Assembly: GCA_017882505.1 (NCBI GenBank)
Contig: JADGPJ010000003.1
Coordinates: forward strand, 1 to 64,000
Length of the DNA stretch: 64,000 nucleotides
Source of the DNA: Solirubrobacterales bacterium
GTDB lineage: Bacteria > Actinomycetota > Thermoleophilia > Solirubrobacterales > 70-9
Reading direction: 5' to 3'
Shown here: piece after piece, positions 46,536 through 55,742 of the stretch
Numbering within the stretch: the first letter of the stretch is position 1
How the letters are laid out: every line of letters starts with the position of its first letter
Notes under the pieces: model-generated
Database searches by the model: none
What the model saw: only the letters and a program-made list of their open reading frames with translations
What the model was told of the DNA's origin: nothing
Program-made: the position numbers and the translations under genes

Positions 46536-47492
46536 TCAGGCGCCGAAGTTCTTCGTCAGCCAGGGAACCAGGAGGGCGTTGACCTCCTGCGGCTTCTCCT
46601 GCTGCAGCCAGTGGGCGGCGTCGGGGATGACGTGCTTCTCGACCTGGGGGAGGAGCTCCTCCATGCCGTCGGTGGAGCCGGGCATGAAGAACCAGTCGTC
46701 GGCGGCGGTGATCATCAGGGCCGGCTTGTCGATCAGGTAGTCGGAGCCCTGGGCCTCTTCGAAGTCCTTTCGCAGAGCGCGGTACCAGTTGAGGCCGCCG
46801 GTGAAGCCGGTGCGGGAGTAGACGTCGACGTAGAAGCCGAGCTCCTCGTCGCTGACGATCGGCTCGCCGAAGAGCTGGGGATCGCCGACGAAGACGCCGG
46901 CCGGGACTTCCTGGATCTCTTTCGGCGCGGCCAGGAACTGCTCCATCGTGTAGCCGCGGCCGCGGAGCATCGAGCGGAAGGTGTGGTCGACGTCCTGCTC
47001 GAGGATCGCCTCGCCGACGCCCGGCTCCTGGAAGGTCCGCATGTAGTGGTTGGGCCCGCGCAGCTCGTCGTAGATTTCGATCATGTCCTGCGGCGCTTCC
47101 CAGGTGAAGTAGGGAGTGCAGAGGCTGCCGAGGCCGAGCACGCGCTCGGGGGCGAAGACGCCCGAATACCAGGCTGGCATCGAGCCCCAGTCGTGGCCGA
47201 ACCAGACCGCCCGCTCGATCCCGAGGGCGTCGAGCAGACCGGTCAGGTCGGCGACCAGGTTCTTGCAGCTGTAGGTCTGGGCGTCCGCGGGAGCGTCGGT
47301 GCCGGCGAAGCCGCGCTGGCTGGGGACGATCACGCGGAAGCCGGCGGCGGCGATCGGGTCGACCTGGTTGCGCCACGAGTAGGGGTGCTCGGGGAAGCCG
47401 TGCAGGAGCAGCACCGGCGTCCCCTCGCCCTGCTCGAAGTACTCCATCGTGATCCCGTTCGTCTCGGCGGTCTTGGGGGCGGTGAAATCCAA
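46536..47492 (-). CDS. Epoxide hydrolase-like alpha/beta hydrolase
   Basis: A 318-residue alpha/beta hydrolase: oxyanion motif HGFPEHPYSW, nucleophile Asp101 in WFGHDWGSMPAW, catalytic His294 in PDAAHWLQQEKP and a helical cap with Tyr candidates. Asp in place of Ser at the elbow indicates epoxide hydrolase or haloalkane/haloacid dehalogenase chemistry; HGFPE favours epoxide hydrolase. It is 30 bases downstream of the YX6K SDR on the minus strand. The substrate is unknown. Confidence 0.85.
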   Translation of the reverse strand: MDFTAPKTAETNGITMEYFEQGEGTPVLLLHGFPEHPYSWRNQVDPIAAAGFRVIVPSQRGFAGTDAPADAQTYSCKNLVADLTGLLDALGIERAVWFGHDWGSMPAWYSGVFAPERVLGLGSLCTPYFTWEAPQDMIEIYDELRGPNHYMRTFQEPGVGEAILEQDVDHTFRSMLRGRGYTMEQFLAAPKEIQEVPAGVFVGDPQLFGEPIVSDEELGFYVDVYSRTGFTGGLNWYRALRKDFEEAQGSDYLIDKPALMITAADDWFFMPGSTDGMEELLPQVEKHVIPDAAHWLQQEKPQEVNALLVPWLTKNFGA

Positions 47493-47522
47493 CTCAGTCT
47501 CCTTCTCGAGGGGTTGGCCGGA

Positions 47523-48278
47523 TCATCCGGGGAGGGTGAATCCCGCGTCGACCGTGAGCGTCTGGCCGGTGACCATCCGCGCTTGGTCGGAGAGCAGGAA
47601 GGCGACGGGCTCGGCGATCTCGTCGGGGTGGAGCGCGCTGCCGAGCGGTGAGCGTTCGCCGGCCGCCGCGGCGATCGCTTCCCACTCGGGGATTTCTTTG
47701 AAGAGGTCGGTGAGGACGACGCCGCCGCAGATGCAGTTGGCGCGGATCCCGTTCGGCCCGCCCTCGACCGCGAGGTAGGTGACGAGCGTCTCGATCGCCG
47801 CCTTGGCCGTCCCGAAGGCCGCGTAGGCGTCGTAGACCCGGTGCGCTCCCAGGCTCGAGATCGCGACGATCGCGCCGCCGCCGTTTTCGCGCATTGTCGC
47901 CGAGACGGTCTGGGCCAGGACCAGCAGCGAGCGCACGTGGGCGGCCATCGTGTAGTCCCAGTCCTCGACCGTCAGCTCGTCGGTCAGGCCGAAGCTGCCG
48001 TTGGCCGCGTTGGCGACCAGGTAGCGCAGCGGCCCGAGCCCCTCGATCGCCTGTTCGACCGCGGAGACGTTGTCCTCGGCGACGCCGACGTCGCCCTGGA
48101 TCACGACGGCGCGGCGGCCGAGGGCGCGGATCTCCTCCGCGGTCGCCTCGGCGGCCTCGGCGTTGGCGACGTAGGTGATCGCGACGTCCGCGCCCCGGCG
48201 CGCCAGCGCCAGCGCGCACGAGCGCCCGATTCCCCGCGAGCCCCCGGTTACGAGGGCGTTGCCTTCGATTCCGTCCAT
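47523..48278 (-). CDS. SDR with YX6K active site (FabL/enoyl-reductase-like), second copy
   Basis: A 251-residue SDR with TGGSRGIGRSCA. YAAFGTAK gives Tyr and Lys separated by six residues, with ISSLGAHRVYDAYAAFGTAKAAIETLVTYLAVEG matching the FabL region closely. This is the enoyl-ACP reductase III arrangement. Its neighbours are the acetone-carboxylase-like gene upstream (25 bases) and the epoxide-hydrolase-like gene downstream. Whether it makes a fatty-acid precursor or reduces a pathway intermediate is unclear. Confidence 0.8.
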   Translation of the reverse strand: MDGIEGNALVTGGSRGIGRSCALALARRGADVAITYVANAEAAEATAEEIRALGRRAVVIQGDVGVAEDNVSAVEQAIEGLGPLRYLVANAANGSFGLTDELTVEDWDYTMAAHVRSLLVLAQTVSATMRENGGGAIVAISSLGAHRVYDAYAAFGTAKAAIETLVTYLAVEGGPNGIRANCICGGVVLTDLFKEIPEWEAIAAAAGERSPLGSALHPDEIAEPVAFLLSDQARMVTGQTLTVDAGFTLPG

Positions 48279-48303
48279 CCGCTCTCGAACGTACCCGCCG
48301 CGC

Positions 48304-51108
48304 TCAACTGGGGATGTCGCGTCCCAGCCAGCCTTTGTAGAAGCCCTCGATGTCCGGCAGGTACTCGTGCATGACCGGGTAGCCAGGTGGTACGGCTTCC
48401 GTCTCGAGCAGGCGCCCGGAGATCGGGCAGTAGAACTCGCGCAGCTCCTGCCACTCGCCCTCGGGGTGGCCGAGCTTGGGGTAGACCTCCTCGTAGAGCT
48501 CGTCGCTGTCGCGGACGAACATCGGCGCGAACATCTTCCAGTTCTGGTCCCAGCGGCAGAGGTCGGCGCCGGCGTCGGTGCGGATCACCATCTCGCCGTC
48601 GCTGGCGCGGCGGACGATGTTCATCCCCTCGCCGTACGGGAGGACGATGCGGTCCTCGTAGTCGACCCGCTCCTGCAGCAGCTCCAGCCACTTCTCGAAG
48701 CGGTCCGGATCCTTGATCGCGGACTGGATGTCCTTGACGGCGCGGCGGGAGAGTTTCTCGTCGAGCAGGTCGGCCAGCGTCTCGCGGGTGACCTGGGTGG
48801 TCACCGGCACCGCCGCCACCTGGCCCTCGGGCAGGTAGACCTCCGAGTTGGCGAGGAACTCGGCGGCCGAGTCCTCGGGCGTGACCTTGCCCGGGACGGC
48901 GCGGGCGACCATCACGGTCGGCGTCACGACGTCGAAGTCGAAGTCCTCGGGCAGATCCCAGAAGCCGCGGAATTCAGCCGCCCAACCCGGCTCCAGCCGC
49001 ATCGACTCGGAGAACATGACCTTGACCGTCTCGATCAGGTCCTGGTCGAGGATCCGCTGGCGCTGCTCGCTCCACCACTCCGAGGCGGGCCGGGCGCGCT
49101 CGAGGCGATGGCGCATGAGGCCTTCGCGGTCGTCGAGACCGTAGGCCCGCTCCGCCCAGCGAGCCTGGATGTGACCGCCGGCGATGTCCTCCTCGACCCG
49201 CTCCACGCTGCGCAGCAGCGGGTCGCCGAGGCCGCCGCCGCCGCGCCCCGAGGAGAGGTAGAGATCGCCGGTTTTGACCGCGATCATCATCGTGTACGGA
49301 TCCTGCTCGAGCTGGTGCTCGCCGGCGAAGGCGGACATCGCCGCCTCTTCGCCGCTGACGTCGCCGACCGGGTAGGCCTTGCCGTCGGCCGCCTGCTCGA
49401 AGACGTCGGAGCCGAACACGTTGTGGACGTAGGCGCTGGGCGCCGGGTAGCCGCCGAAGAGGCCGGGCGAGGTCAGCATCCCGCCGGCGCCGATGTTCTC
49501 GATCTCGAAGTCCTGGGTGCCGTTGACGAGCAGCAGCGTCTCGAACGAGGAGCCACCGCGGTGGCGGCCCCAGCCACCGGTGTTGGGCTTGATCTGACGG
49601 CCGAGGTAGACCATCGGCTTGACCAGCTCCCACATCTCGATGTCGCCCATGTCGCCCTCGGGGTTGAAGACGGCGGCGCCGTAGTCGAGGCCGTCGAGGA
49701 CGTACTTGGCGCCCTGGCCCTGGGCGCCGATCTCGAAGTTCATGAAGCCGGAGATCTGGCCGTACTGGTCGATCCCGCCGCCCTGGGCGACGTTGCCCGG
49801 GACCGTGTAGGTGGAGACGACCTCCTCGATGTAGCCGCGCGACTGCAGGGCGCGGGAGACCGCGCGCAGATACCCGGTCGAGGTCGTGAACATCGGCATC
49901 CACGGGAACGAGGAGGAGCAGGGAGCGTCGCCGAGGTCGGCCCAGCTGCCCTCGGTCAGCAGCAGCTCGGTCGCGTAGTAGGCGCCGTCGTTGATCTTGT
50001 CGTTGCAGATCAGCGTCTGCGTGAAGAGGATCCACTGCATCCCCTGCTGGGCCGAGGGGGTGGCGTTGAAGGAGTGCCAGCCCCAGGCCGAGGAGCCGCG
50101 CAGGTCGGTGGTCCAGCGGCCGTCCTTGTCGACGATCGCCTCGTAGGCACCGTGGATGATCAGGTCGCGCTGGGCCCGCTTCGGCAGGTTCATCTTGTTC
50201 GCGTATCTGGCCTCGGTGAAGCCGGCGGAGCGGTAGCGGCCGGGGACCAGGAGGCCGCGGACGCGCGACTTGAAGTCGCGGCGGCCATCCTCGATCGCCT
50301 CCCGCATGAAGACCTTGAACGGCTCCTCGCCTTCTTCCAGCACCAGCCGCTCGACCGCGTCGCGGATCATGTGGCAGCCGGCGAGGCGGGTGCGCTCGTC
50401 GAGCAGGTAGAGGCCGGGGGCGCGGCTCTGCATCGAGACGCGCTTGTTGTGCCACGCGGCGATCGTGTCGTTCTCGCCGATCTTCATGCAGTGCAGGTCG
50501 ATGCCGTCGTCGAAGCGGGTGGTCGGCCCCACCGGGACGCCGCCCGGGGTCGTGGCGCCGATGTCCATCACGTGGATGACGCCGCCGGCCCAGCCGAGCA
50601 GCTCGCCGGGGCGGCCGGGGTTGAAGATCGGGACGAAGGTCTGGACGTCGGCGTTGTGGACGTCGCCGATCGTCGGCTGGTTGTTGGCGAAGATGTCGCC
50701 GGGCTTGATCCCGGGGTTGTCCTCCCAGCCGTTGCGGACCATGAACTTGATCGCCTCGCTCATGGTGTGGACGTGGACGATGATCCCGGTCGAGAGCGCG
50801 ACGTTGTCGCCCTCGGGCGTGTAGAGCGCGAAGCAGATCTCGCCGAGCTCGCGGACGATCGGCGAGGCGGAGATGTTGAGCGCGGTCTCGCGCGCCGTGA
50901 CCATGCCGCCGCGGACCCGCGAGAAGAGCTTCTCGAAGTGGAGCGGGTCGGAGTCCTTCATCTCGAGGTCGCGGAGGCCGTGGTAGTAGCCGGTCTCCTC
51001 GAACTTGCGCTCGGAGACGTCGAGCATCTCGGCCAGCTTCAGGCCATCCCAACCGATCGGTGCGCGCTGGTCGGGCTCGAGAGTGCGGACGGTGTCGATC
51101 GTGGCCAT
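48304..51108 (-). CDS. Acetone-carboxylase-like alpha subunit fused to gamma subunit
   Basis: A 934-residue protein. Residues 1 to ~770 are a hydantoinase B/acetone carboxylase alpha domain (VHVHTMSEAIKFMVRNGWEDN, GDIFANNQPTIGDVHNADV, SSGRGGGGLGDPLLR). The last ~165 residues match the separate gamma subunit of Xanthobacter-type acetone carboxylase (DPDRFEKWLELLQERVDYEDRIVLPYG, REFYCPISGRLLETEAVPPGYPVMHEYLPDIEGFYKGWLG). Length equals alpha plus gamma. The Cys pairs of known gamma proteins are only partly kept (TDAG, CPISG). It acts with the beta-like gene five bases upstream, using ATP and bicarbonate to carboxylate a ketone. The exact ketone is unknown. Confidence 0.88.
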   Translation of the reverse strand: MATIDTVRTLEPDQRAPIGWDGLKLAEMLDVSERKFEETGYYHGLRDLEMKDSDPLHFEKLFSRVRGGMVTARETALNISASPIVRELGEICFALYTPEGDNVALSTGIIVHVHTMSEAIKFMVRNGWEDNPGIKPGDIFANNQPTIGDVHNADVQTFVPIFNPGRPGELLGWAGGVIHVMDIGATTPGGVPVGPTTRFDDGIDLHCMKIGENDTIAAWHNKRVSMQSRAPGLYLLDERTRLAGCHMIRDAVERLVLEEGEEPFKVFMREAIEDGRRDFKSRVRGLLVPGRYRSAGFTEARYANKMNLPKRAQRDLIIHGAYEAIVDKDGRWTTDLRGSSAWGWHSFNATPSAQQGMQWILFTQTLICNDKINDGAYYATELLLTEGSWADLGDAPCSSSFPWMPMFTTSTGYLRAVSRALQSRGYIEEVVSTYTVPGNVAQGGGIDQYGQISGFMNFEIGAQGQGAKYVLDGLDYGAAVFNPEGDMGDIEMWELVKPMVYLGRQIKPNTGGWGRHRGGSSFETLLLVNGTQDFEIENIGAGGMLTSPGLFGGYPAPSAYVHNVFGSDVFEQAADGKAYPVGDVSGEEAAMSAFAGEHQLEQDPYTMMIAVKTGDLYLSSGRGGGGLGDPLLRSVERVEEDIAGGHIQARWAERAYGLDDREGLMRHRLERARPASEWWSEQRQRILDQDLIETVKVMFSESMRLEPGWAAEFRGFWDLPEDFDFDVVTPTVMVARAVPGKVTPEDSAAEFLANSEVYLPEGQVAAVPVTTQVTRETLADLLDEKLSRRAVKDIQSAIKDPDRFEKWLELLQERVDYEDRIVLPYGEGMNIVRRASDGEMVIRTDAGADLCRWDQNWKMFAPMFVRDSDELYEEVYPKLGHPEGEWQELREFYCPISGRLLETEAVPPGYPVMHEYLPDIEGFYKGWLGRDIPS

Positions 51109-51112
51109 TGGG

Positions 51113-53260
51113 TCAGGCCTCCTTGTTCTCGAGGTGGAAGATGCCGTGCTCGTCGAGCCAGGCCCGGCGGTCGGGCGGGATCGGGAAGGTCGTCGACTCG
51201 GCCTCGAGCACGGCCGGGCCCTCGATCGTGTGGCCGAAGCGAATGTCTTCCATCTCGTAGACGTCGGTGGTCGCGTGGCCGTCGTTCCACCAGACCTGGC
51301 GCGTCTCTTTGACGGTCGGGGCGGCGGCTTCGCGGGGCAGCGTCGGCAGCGTCGGCTGTTCGATCGGGACCGAGCCCTTGACGATCGCCTGGGCGACCAG
51401 GTAGCCGAGCTCGGGCGAGGAGGCGGCGCGGGCGTACATCCGCGTGTAGGTCGTCTCGAAGGTCTCGATCAGGTCGCGGACGTCGTCGGCCGACTCCAGC
51501 GCCGGCTTCGGCGCGTCGACCTCGATGTCGACCAGCTGGCCGTAGTACTGCATCCGCACCATGTGGGTGAAGGAGATGTCCTCGGACTTGTAGCCGGACT
51601 TGGCGAACTCGTCGCGGACGCGGTCCTCGAGCGAGCGCCAGGCCTGGGTCAGGAGGCCGCCCGCCTGCTCGCGTTCGGCGTCGTCCTGGACCGGCATCAG
51701 CGGCAGGTCGACCTGGCGGTCGAAGCGGTACTCGAACTCGGCGCAGGCACAGCCGAAGGCGGAGAAGCCCGCCGCCCACTCGGGCACCAGCACCTGCTGG
51801 TAGGGGACGCCGCTGGTGTAGCCGGCGACGTGCAGCGGGCCGCCGCCGCCGTAGCAGAGCAGGGTGTAGTCGGCGGGGCTGTAGCCCTTGCCGAGGATGC
51901 GGCCGACGGCCTCGTTGCGGAGCGAGGTCTCGAACAGCTCGATCACTCCCGAAGCCGCCTCCTCGACGCCGAGCCCGAGCGGGTCGGCGACCTGGCGCTT
52001 GACCTCGGCCCGGGCGCGCTCGACGTCGAGCTGGACCTGGCCGCCGAGGAAGTACTCGGGGTTGAGCCGGCCGAGCACGAGGTTGAGGTCGGTGATCGAG
52101 ACCGTTTCCACCCCGCCCTCGGGCCAGGCGGTGCCGATCATCGCCCCTGCGGAGTCGGGCCCGATCTCGGGCCGGCGCGCGTTGGGGTCGATGCGGACGA
52201 AGGAGCCGCAGCCGGAGCCGACCGAGTCGATCTGGACCAGCGGCATGTTGAGCAGGAATTTCGCGATGTCCGGGGTCGTCGTCACCTCGTAGCGCTTGCC
52301 GGTAAGCAGCGCGATGTCGAACGAGGTGCCGCCGATGTCGGTGCAGAGCACGTTGTTGAGGTCGATCCGGTCGGCCAGGTAGCGGGCGCCGACGACGCCG
52401 CCGATCGGGCCGGAGACGAGCGTCGTCGCCAGCTGGTCGGCGTCGATCGAGATCGTGCCGCCGTGGGACGCCATCACCCTCAGCTCGAAGGCGGCGCCGC
52501 GCTCCTTGGTGCGGTCGCGGACGGCGCGCAGGGTGCCGCGCGAGGGCTCGGCGGCGTAGGCCTCGATCACGGTCGTGTTCAGCCGCGGGAAGTCGCGGCG
52601 CGAGGGGTAGAGGTCGCTGGAGACGAAGACCGGGCAGTCGCCGTTGACGCTGCGTTTCGCCTTCTCCTCCTCGACGATCTCGCGCACCCGCTGCTCGTGA
52701 GCTGGGTTGCGGTAGCTGAAGATCAGCGAGATGACGATGCCCTCGACGCCGTCGTCGAGCAGCGCGTTGACCGCCTCGCGGGCGTCCTCGTCGCGCAGCT
52801 GCAGGACCTCTTTGCCGAAGAGGTCGATGCGGCCGCGGACACCGTGGACGCGGTCGCGCGGGATCAGCGGGTCGTTGTGATGGTGGGTGGCGATATGGAG
52901 GCGGTCGGCGTAGGAGTAGCCGAGGTAGGTCTGGATGCCGCGCTCCATCTGCAGCGAGTCCTCCTGGCCGGCGGTGACCAGGGCGCCGACGCGGCGGCCC
53001 TTGCGGCTGAGCAGCCGGTTCAGCATCGCGGTGCCGCTGAAGACGGCGGACTGGATCCGCGGGAAGCCCTCCTCCGGAGTCGAGTCCCACTGGCGGAACG
53101 CGTCCTCGGCGGAGCTCATCAGCCCCACGGACTCGTCCTGCGGGGTCGTCTGTGCCTTGCCGACGATGAAGCTGCCCTCGTCGTCGACTATGAACGTGTC
53201 GGTCATCGTGCCGCCAGCGTCAATCGCCAGCACGCGCGGATCGTGCTCTCTCTTTCCCAT
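51113..53260 (-). CDS. Acetone-carboxylase-like beta subunit (hydantoinase A-like)
   Basis: A 715-residue hydantoinase A/acetone carboxylase beta protein, equal in length to known beta subunits. Sugar-kinase-like ATPase motifs: LAIDAGGTMTDTFIVDD, VLCTDIGGTSFDIALL and LLCYGGGGPLHVAGY. It binds ATP and activates the ketone or bicarbonate. The start is ATG 53260 (MGKREHDPRV). A 10-bp hairpin overlaps that codon, and no Shine-Dalgarno is close; an in-frame ATG at 53326 is an alternative. It is the first gene of the acx-like operon, divergent from a PucR regulator. Confidence 0.88.
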   Translation of the reverse strand: MGKREHDPRVLAIDAGGTMTDTFIVDDEGSFIVGKAQTTPQDESVGLMSSAEDAFRQWDSTPEEGFPRIQSAVFSGTAMLNRLLSRKGRRVGALVTAGQEDSLQMERGIQTYLGYSYADRLHIATHHHNDPLIPRDRVHGVRGRIDLFGKEVLQLRDEDAREAVNALLDDGVEGIVISLIFSYRNPAHEQRVREIVEEEKAKRSVNGDCPVFVSSDLYPSRRDFPRLNTTVIEAYAAEPSRGTLRAVRDRTKERGAAFELRVMASHGGTISIDADQLATTLVSGPIGGVVGARYLADRIDLNNVLCTDIGGTSFDIALLTGKRYEVTTTPDIAKFLLNMPLVQIDSVGSGCGSFVRIDPNARRPEIGPDSAGAMIGTAWPEGGVETVSITDLNLVLGRLNPEYFLGGQVQLDVERARAEVKRQVADPLGLGVEEAASGVIELFETSLRNEAVGRILGKGYSPADYTLLCYGGGGPLHVAGYTSGVPYQQVLVPEWAAGFSAFGCACAEFEYRFDRQVDLPLMPVQDDAEREQAGGLLTQAWRSLEDRVRDEFAKSGYKSEDISFTHMVRMQYYGQLVDIEVDAPKPALESADDVRDLIETFETTYTRMYARAASSPELGYLVAQAIVKGSVPIEQPTLPTLPREAAAPTVKETRQVWWNDGHATTDVYEMEDIRFGHTIEGPAVLEAESTTFPIPPDRRAWLDEHGIFHLENKEA

Positions 53261-53283
53261 CAGCCGACTGTAGGTCGGCTGAT
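53259..53283 (-). promoter_or_regulatory. Leader hairpin covering the acx-like beta start codon
   Basis: ATCAGCCGAC-TGTAG-GTCGGCTGAT is a perfect 10-bp inverted repeat (plus-strand 53259-53268 and 53274-53283). In the minus-strand mRNA it forms a hairpin whose 3' arm includes the first bases of the ATG. This would hide the start codon, or else the DNA dyad is an operator. Confidence 0.4.
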
Positions 53284-53325
53284 CGCCGGTGTCGTCGTCC
53301 TCCCCAACCGATCTGACCGGCGCCA

Positions 53326-53344
53326 TTTGTGGTCTCGCCACAAA
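53326..53344. promoter_or_regulatory. Candidate PucR operator in the divergent acx/PucR region
   Basis: TTTGTGG-TCTCG-CCACAAA is a perfect 7-bp inverted repeat with 5-base spacer, 17 bases upstream of the PucR ATG and 64 bases from the acx-like start. It is well placed for autoregulation and control of the carboxylase operon (inference). Confidence 0.4.
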
Positions 53345-53361
53345 CTGGCTACCTTGAACCG

Positions 53362-54615
53362 ATGGCGAACGAGAGCGCGATCGCACCGCCCCACGCGAGC
53401 CGCGGCGAGATCGCCGAGATCGTCGAGAACCTCAGCGCCGAGCTCGACGAAGTCTCCGCCGCCCTCACCGACACGATCCACGAGCACCTCGACGAGCTCG
53501 ACGACGACATGCGCACCTGGACCCTGCAGAGCACGCGGGCGAACCTCGGCGTGATGGTGACGCTGATGCGCGAGGGCGCCGACCCGCGCTCGGTCGTCGC
53601 CCCGCCGGAGGCGATCGGCTACGCCAAGGAGTACGTCGTCCGCGGCCTCGACTTCGGCCTCCTCCAGCGCGCCTACCGCAGCGCCCAGGGGGTCTTCTCG
53701 GGAATGATCCTCGAACGCCTGCGCCAGGCGACCGACGATCCCGACCACCTGGCCGACGCGATGGTCTTCTTCAATGCCTGGATCTTTGCCTGGATCGAGG
53801 CGATCGAGCGCCAGCTGACCGATGTCTACATGGGCGAGCGCGAGCAGTGGGTGCGCGGCGCGGCGGCGATGCGGGCGGCCGAGGTGCGGGCGCTGCTGGG
53901 TGGCGCCCGCGTCGACGTCGCCGAGGTCAGCACCCGGCTCGGCTACGACCTCGACCGCTTCCACGTCGGCTACGTGGTCTGGAACGAGACCGCCGAGGAC
54001 GCGCCCGGCGGCGGCCACGCGCTGTTCGGCGAGATGGAGCAGGTCGCGGCCGCCGTCGCCGAGTCGCTCGGCGCCCGTTCGGCGCTGACCGTCGCCCAGG
54101 GCCGCCACCTCGCCTGCTGGGCCGGGCGCCACGAGCCCCAGCACCTCGGCGACCTCCGGGTCCCTCGCGGCGCCGGCAAGGGGATCTCGGTCGCCGCGGG
54201 GACGCCGGCGCACGGGGTCGAGGGCTTCGTCCTCAGCCACCGCGAGGCGCTGCTGGCCCGCCGTGTCGCCCAGCTGCGCGGCGACTCACGCGCCGCCCGC
54301 GTCACCTTCCCCGACCTCTCCCTGGAGGCGCTGATGGTCAACGACGTCGACGCCGCCCGGCGCTTCGCCGAGCGCGAGCTCGGCGCCCTCGCCGCCGCCG
54401 ACGACGCGACCGTGCGCCTGGCCTCGACCCTCGCCGTCTTCCTCGACGAGGGCGCCAGCTTCGTCCGCGCCGCCCGCCGCCTCGGCGTCCACACCAACAC
54501 CGTCACCTACCGCGTCCACCGCGCCGAGGAGCTGCTCGGCCACCCCGTCGGCGAGCGTCAGCTGGAGCTGCGGGTGGCGCTGCGCCTGACACGGCTGGTG
54601 CCAGCCGACGGCTAG
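53362..54615 (+). CDS. PucR-family transcriptional regulator
   Basis: A 417-residue regulator. The N-terminal part is helical with no recognised ligand domain. The middle is GGDEF-like/CdaR (RFHVGYVVWNETAEDA). The C-terminal PucR HTH is DEGASFVRAARRLGVHTNTVTYRVHRAEELLGHP. It is divergent from the acx-like operon and convergent with the seven-gene minus-strand operon, so it probably senses the ketone or a downstream metabolite. ATG 53362 is adopted over the longer track start at 53329. Confidence 0.88.
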   Translation: MANESAIAPPHASRGEIAEIVENLSAELDEVSAALTDTIHEHLDELDDDMRTWTLQSTRANLGVMVTLMREGADPRSVVAPPEAIGYAKEYVVRGLDFGLLQRAYRSAQGVFSGMILERLRQATDDPDHLADAMVFFNAWIFAWIEAIERQLTDVYMGEREQWVRGAAAMRAAEVRALLGGARVDVAEVSTRLGYDLDRFHVGYVVWNETAEDAPGGGHALFGEMEQVAAAVAESLGARSALTVAQGRHLACWAGRHEPQHLGDLRVPRGAGKGISVAAGTPAHGVEGFVLSHREALLARRVAQLRGDSRAARVTFPDLSLEALMVNDVDAARRFAERELGALAAADDATVRLASTLAVFLDEGASFVRAARRLGVHTNTVTYRVHRAEELLGHPVGERQLELRVALRLTRLVPADG

Positions 54616-54657
54616 CGCTGGAGGCCGGCCAATTCCCTGATTGCTCTCTCCGGATGC

Positions 54658-55698
54658 TCAGTCCCAGGCCACGCGCAGGAGGAGCTTTCCCATGTTGCTG
54701 CCCTCGAAGAGCCGGCCAAGGGCTTCGGGTGCCTTCTCGATGCCGCCGGGGACGATCGTCTCGTCGTAGTGGAGCTTGCCTTCGCCGAGCATGCCGGCGA
54801 GGTGGTTGATCGCCTCTTCGAAGTGCTCGACGTAGTCGAGGACGAGGAAGCCGCGAATCGTCGCCCGCTGCATGATCAGCTGGCCGACGTTGAGCAGGCC
54901 GCTGCCGCCCTCGCCGTCGTTGTAGGTGTTGTACTCGGCGATCATCCCGCAGAGCGAGATCCGGGCGCCGATGTTGAGGTGCATCAGGACCTCGTCCATG
55001 ATCGGGCCGCCGACGCTCTCGAAGTCGACGTCGACGCCGTCGGGCGTCGCCGCGGCGAGCTGCTCGCGCCAGTCGTCGGCGCGGTGGTCGACGCAGGCGT
55101 CGTAGCCGAGCTTCTCGACCGCGTGGCGGCACTTCTCCGGACCTCCGGCGACGCCGACTACGCGGGCGCCGCGCTGCTTGGCGATCTGGCCGGCGATCGA
55201 GCCGACGGCGCCGCAGGCGGCGGAGATCACGATCGTCTCGCCCTCCTTCAGCTCGGAGAGCTGGATCCCCTGGTAGGCGGTGATCCCGGTGTGGCCGAGC
55301 GCCCCGAGGAAGGCCGAGAGCGGCGCCGGCAGCGGGTCCGGGAGCACGGTCAGCGGCGCCTCCAGCAGGTTGTCGTCGGCGAGGCAGAGCTCCTGCCAGC
55401 CGAGGAAGCCGTTGACGATCGCCCCGACCGGCATGTCGTCGCGGCGGGAGGCGATCACCTCACCGACGCCGAGCCCGCGCATCACCGCGCCGAGCGGGAC
55501 CGCCGGCATGTAGCCGCGGATGTCGCTCATCCAGATCCGGTTGGTCGGGTCGAGGGAAAGCAGCTCGGTGCGGACCAGCGCCTGCCCGTCGGTGAGCTCG
55601 GGAACCTCCTCCTCGACCAGCTCGAGGTCGCCGTCGGCGAGGTTGCCGTTGGGTCGCTTGCGAAGGCGGAACGCGCGGTTGACGGTCGTCTCTGACAT
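54658..55698 (-). CDS. Zinc-independent NADP-dependent medium-chain reductase (CurA/leukotriene-B4-reductase-like)
   Basis: A 346-residue MDR-family enzyme lacking structural-zinc cysteines. The cofactor motif is ISAACGAVGSIAGQIAKQRGARVVGVAGG, and the core GALGHTGITAYQGI and FESVGGPIMDEVLMHLNIGARISLCGMIAEYN are typical of NADPH-dependent alkenal/one reductases. It is the last gene of the minus-strand operon that begins with the 204-aa gene. It could reduce an enone intermediate. Confidence 0.9.
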   Translation of the reverse strand: MSETTVNRAFRLRKRPNGNLADGDLELVEEEVPELTDGQALVRTELLSLDPTNRIWMSDIRGYMPAVPLGAVMRGLGVGEVIASRRDDMPVGAIVNGFLGWQELCLADDNLLEAPLTVLPDPLPAPLSAFLGALGHTGITAYQGIQLSELKEGETIVISAACGAVGSIAGQIAKQRGARVVGVAGGPEKCRHAVEKLGYDACVDHRADDWREQLAAATPDGVDVDFESVGGPIMDEVLMHLNIGARISLCGMIAEYNTYNDGEGGSGLLNVGQLIMQRATIRGFLVLDYVEHFEEAINHLAGMLGEGKLHYDETIVPGGIEKAPEALGRLFEGSNMGKLLLRVAWD

Positions 55699-55742
55699 CT
55701 CTCAGCTCTCCTCGAATTGGGTGGCTTCTGCGGGCGCCTGGT

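Noticed and set aside
48175-51312. 1045-aa plus-strand ORF
   Set aside because: Exact antisense of the acetone-carboxylase alpha/gamma gene. The minus-strand protein has clear homology.
51005-53554. 849-aa plus-strand ORF
   Set aside because: Antisense of the beta-like gene, no motifs.
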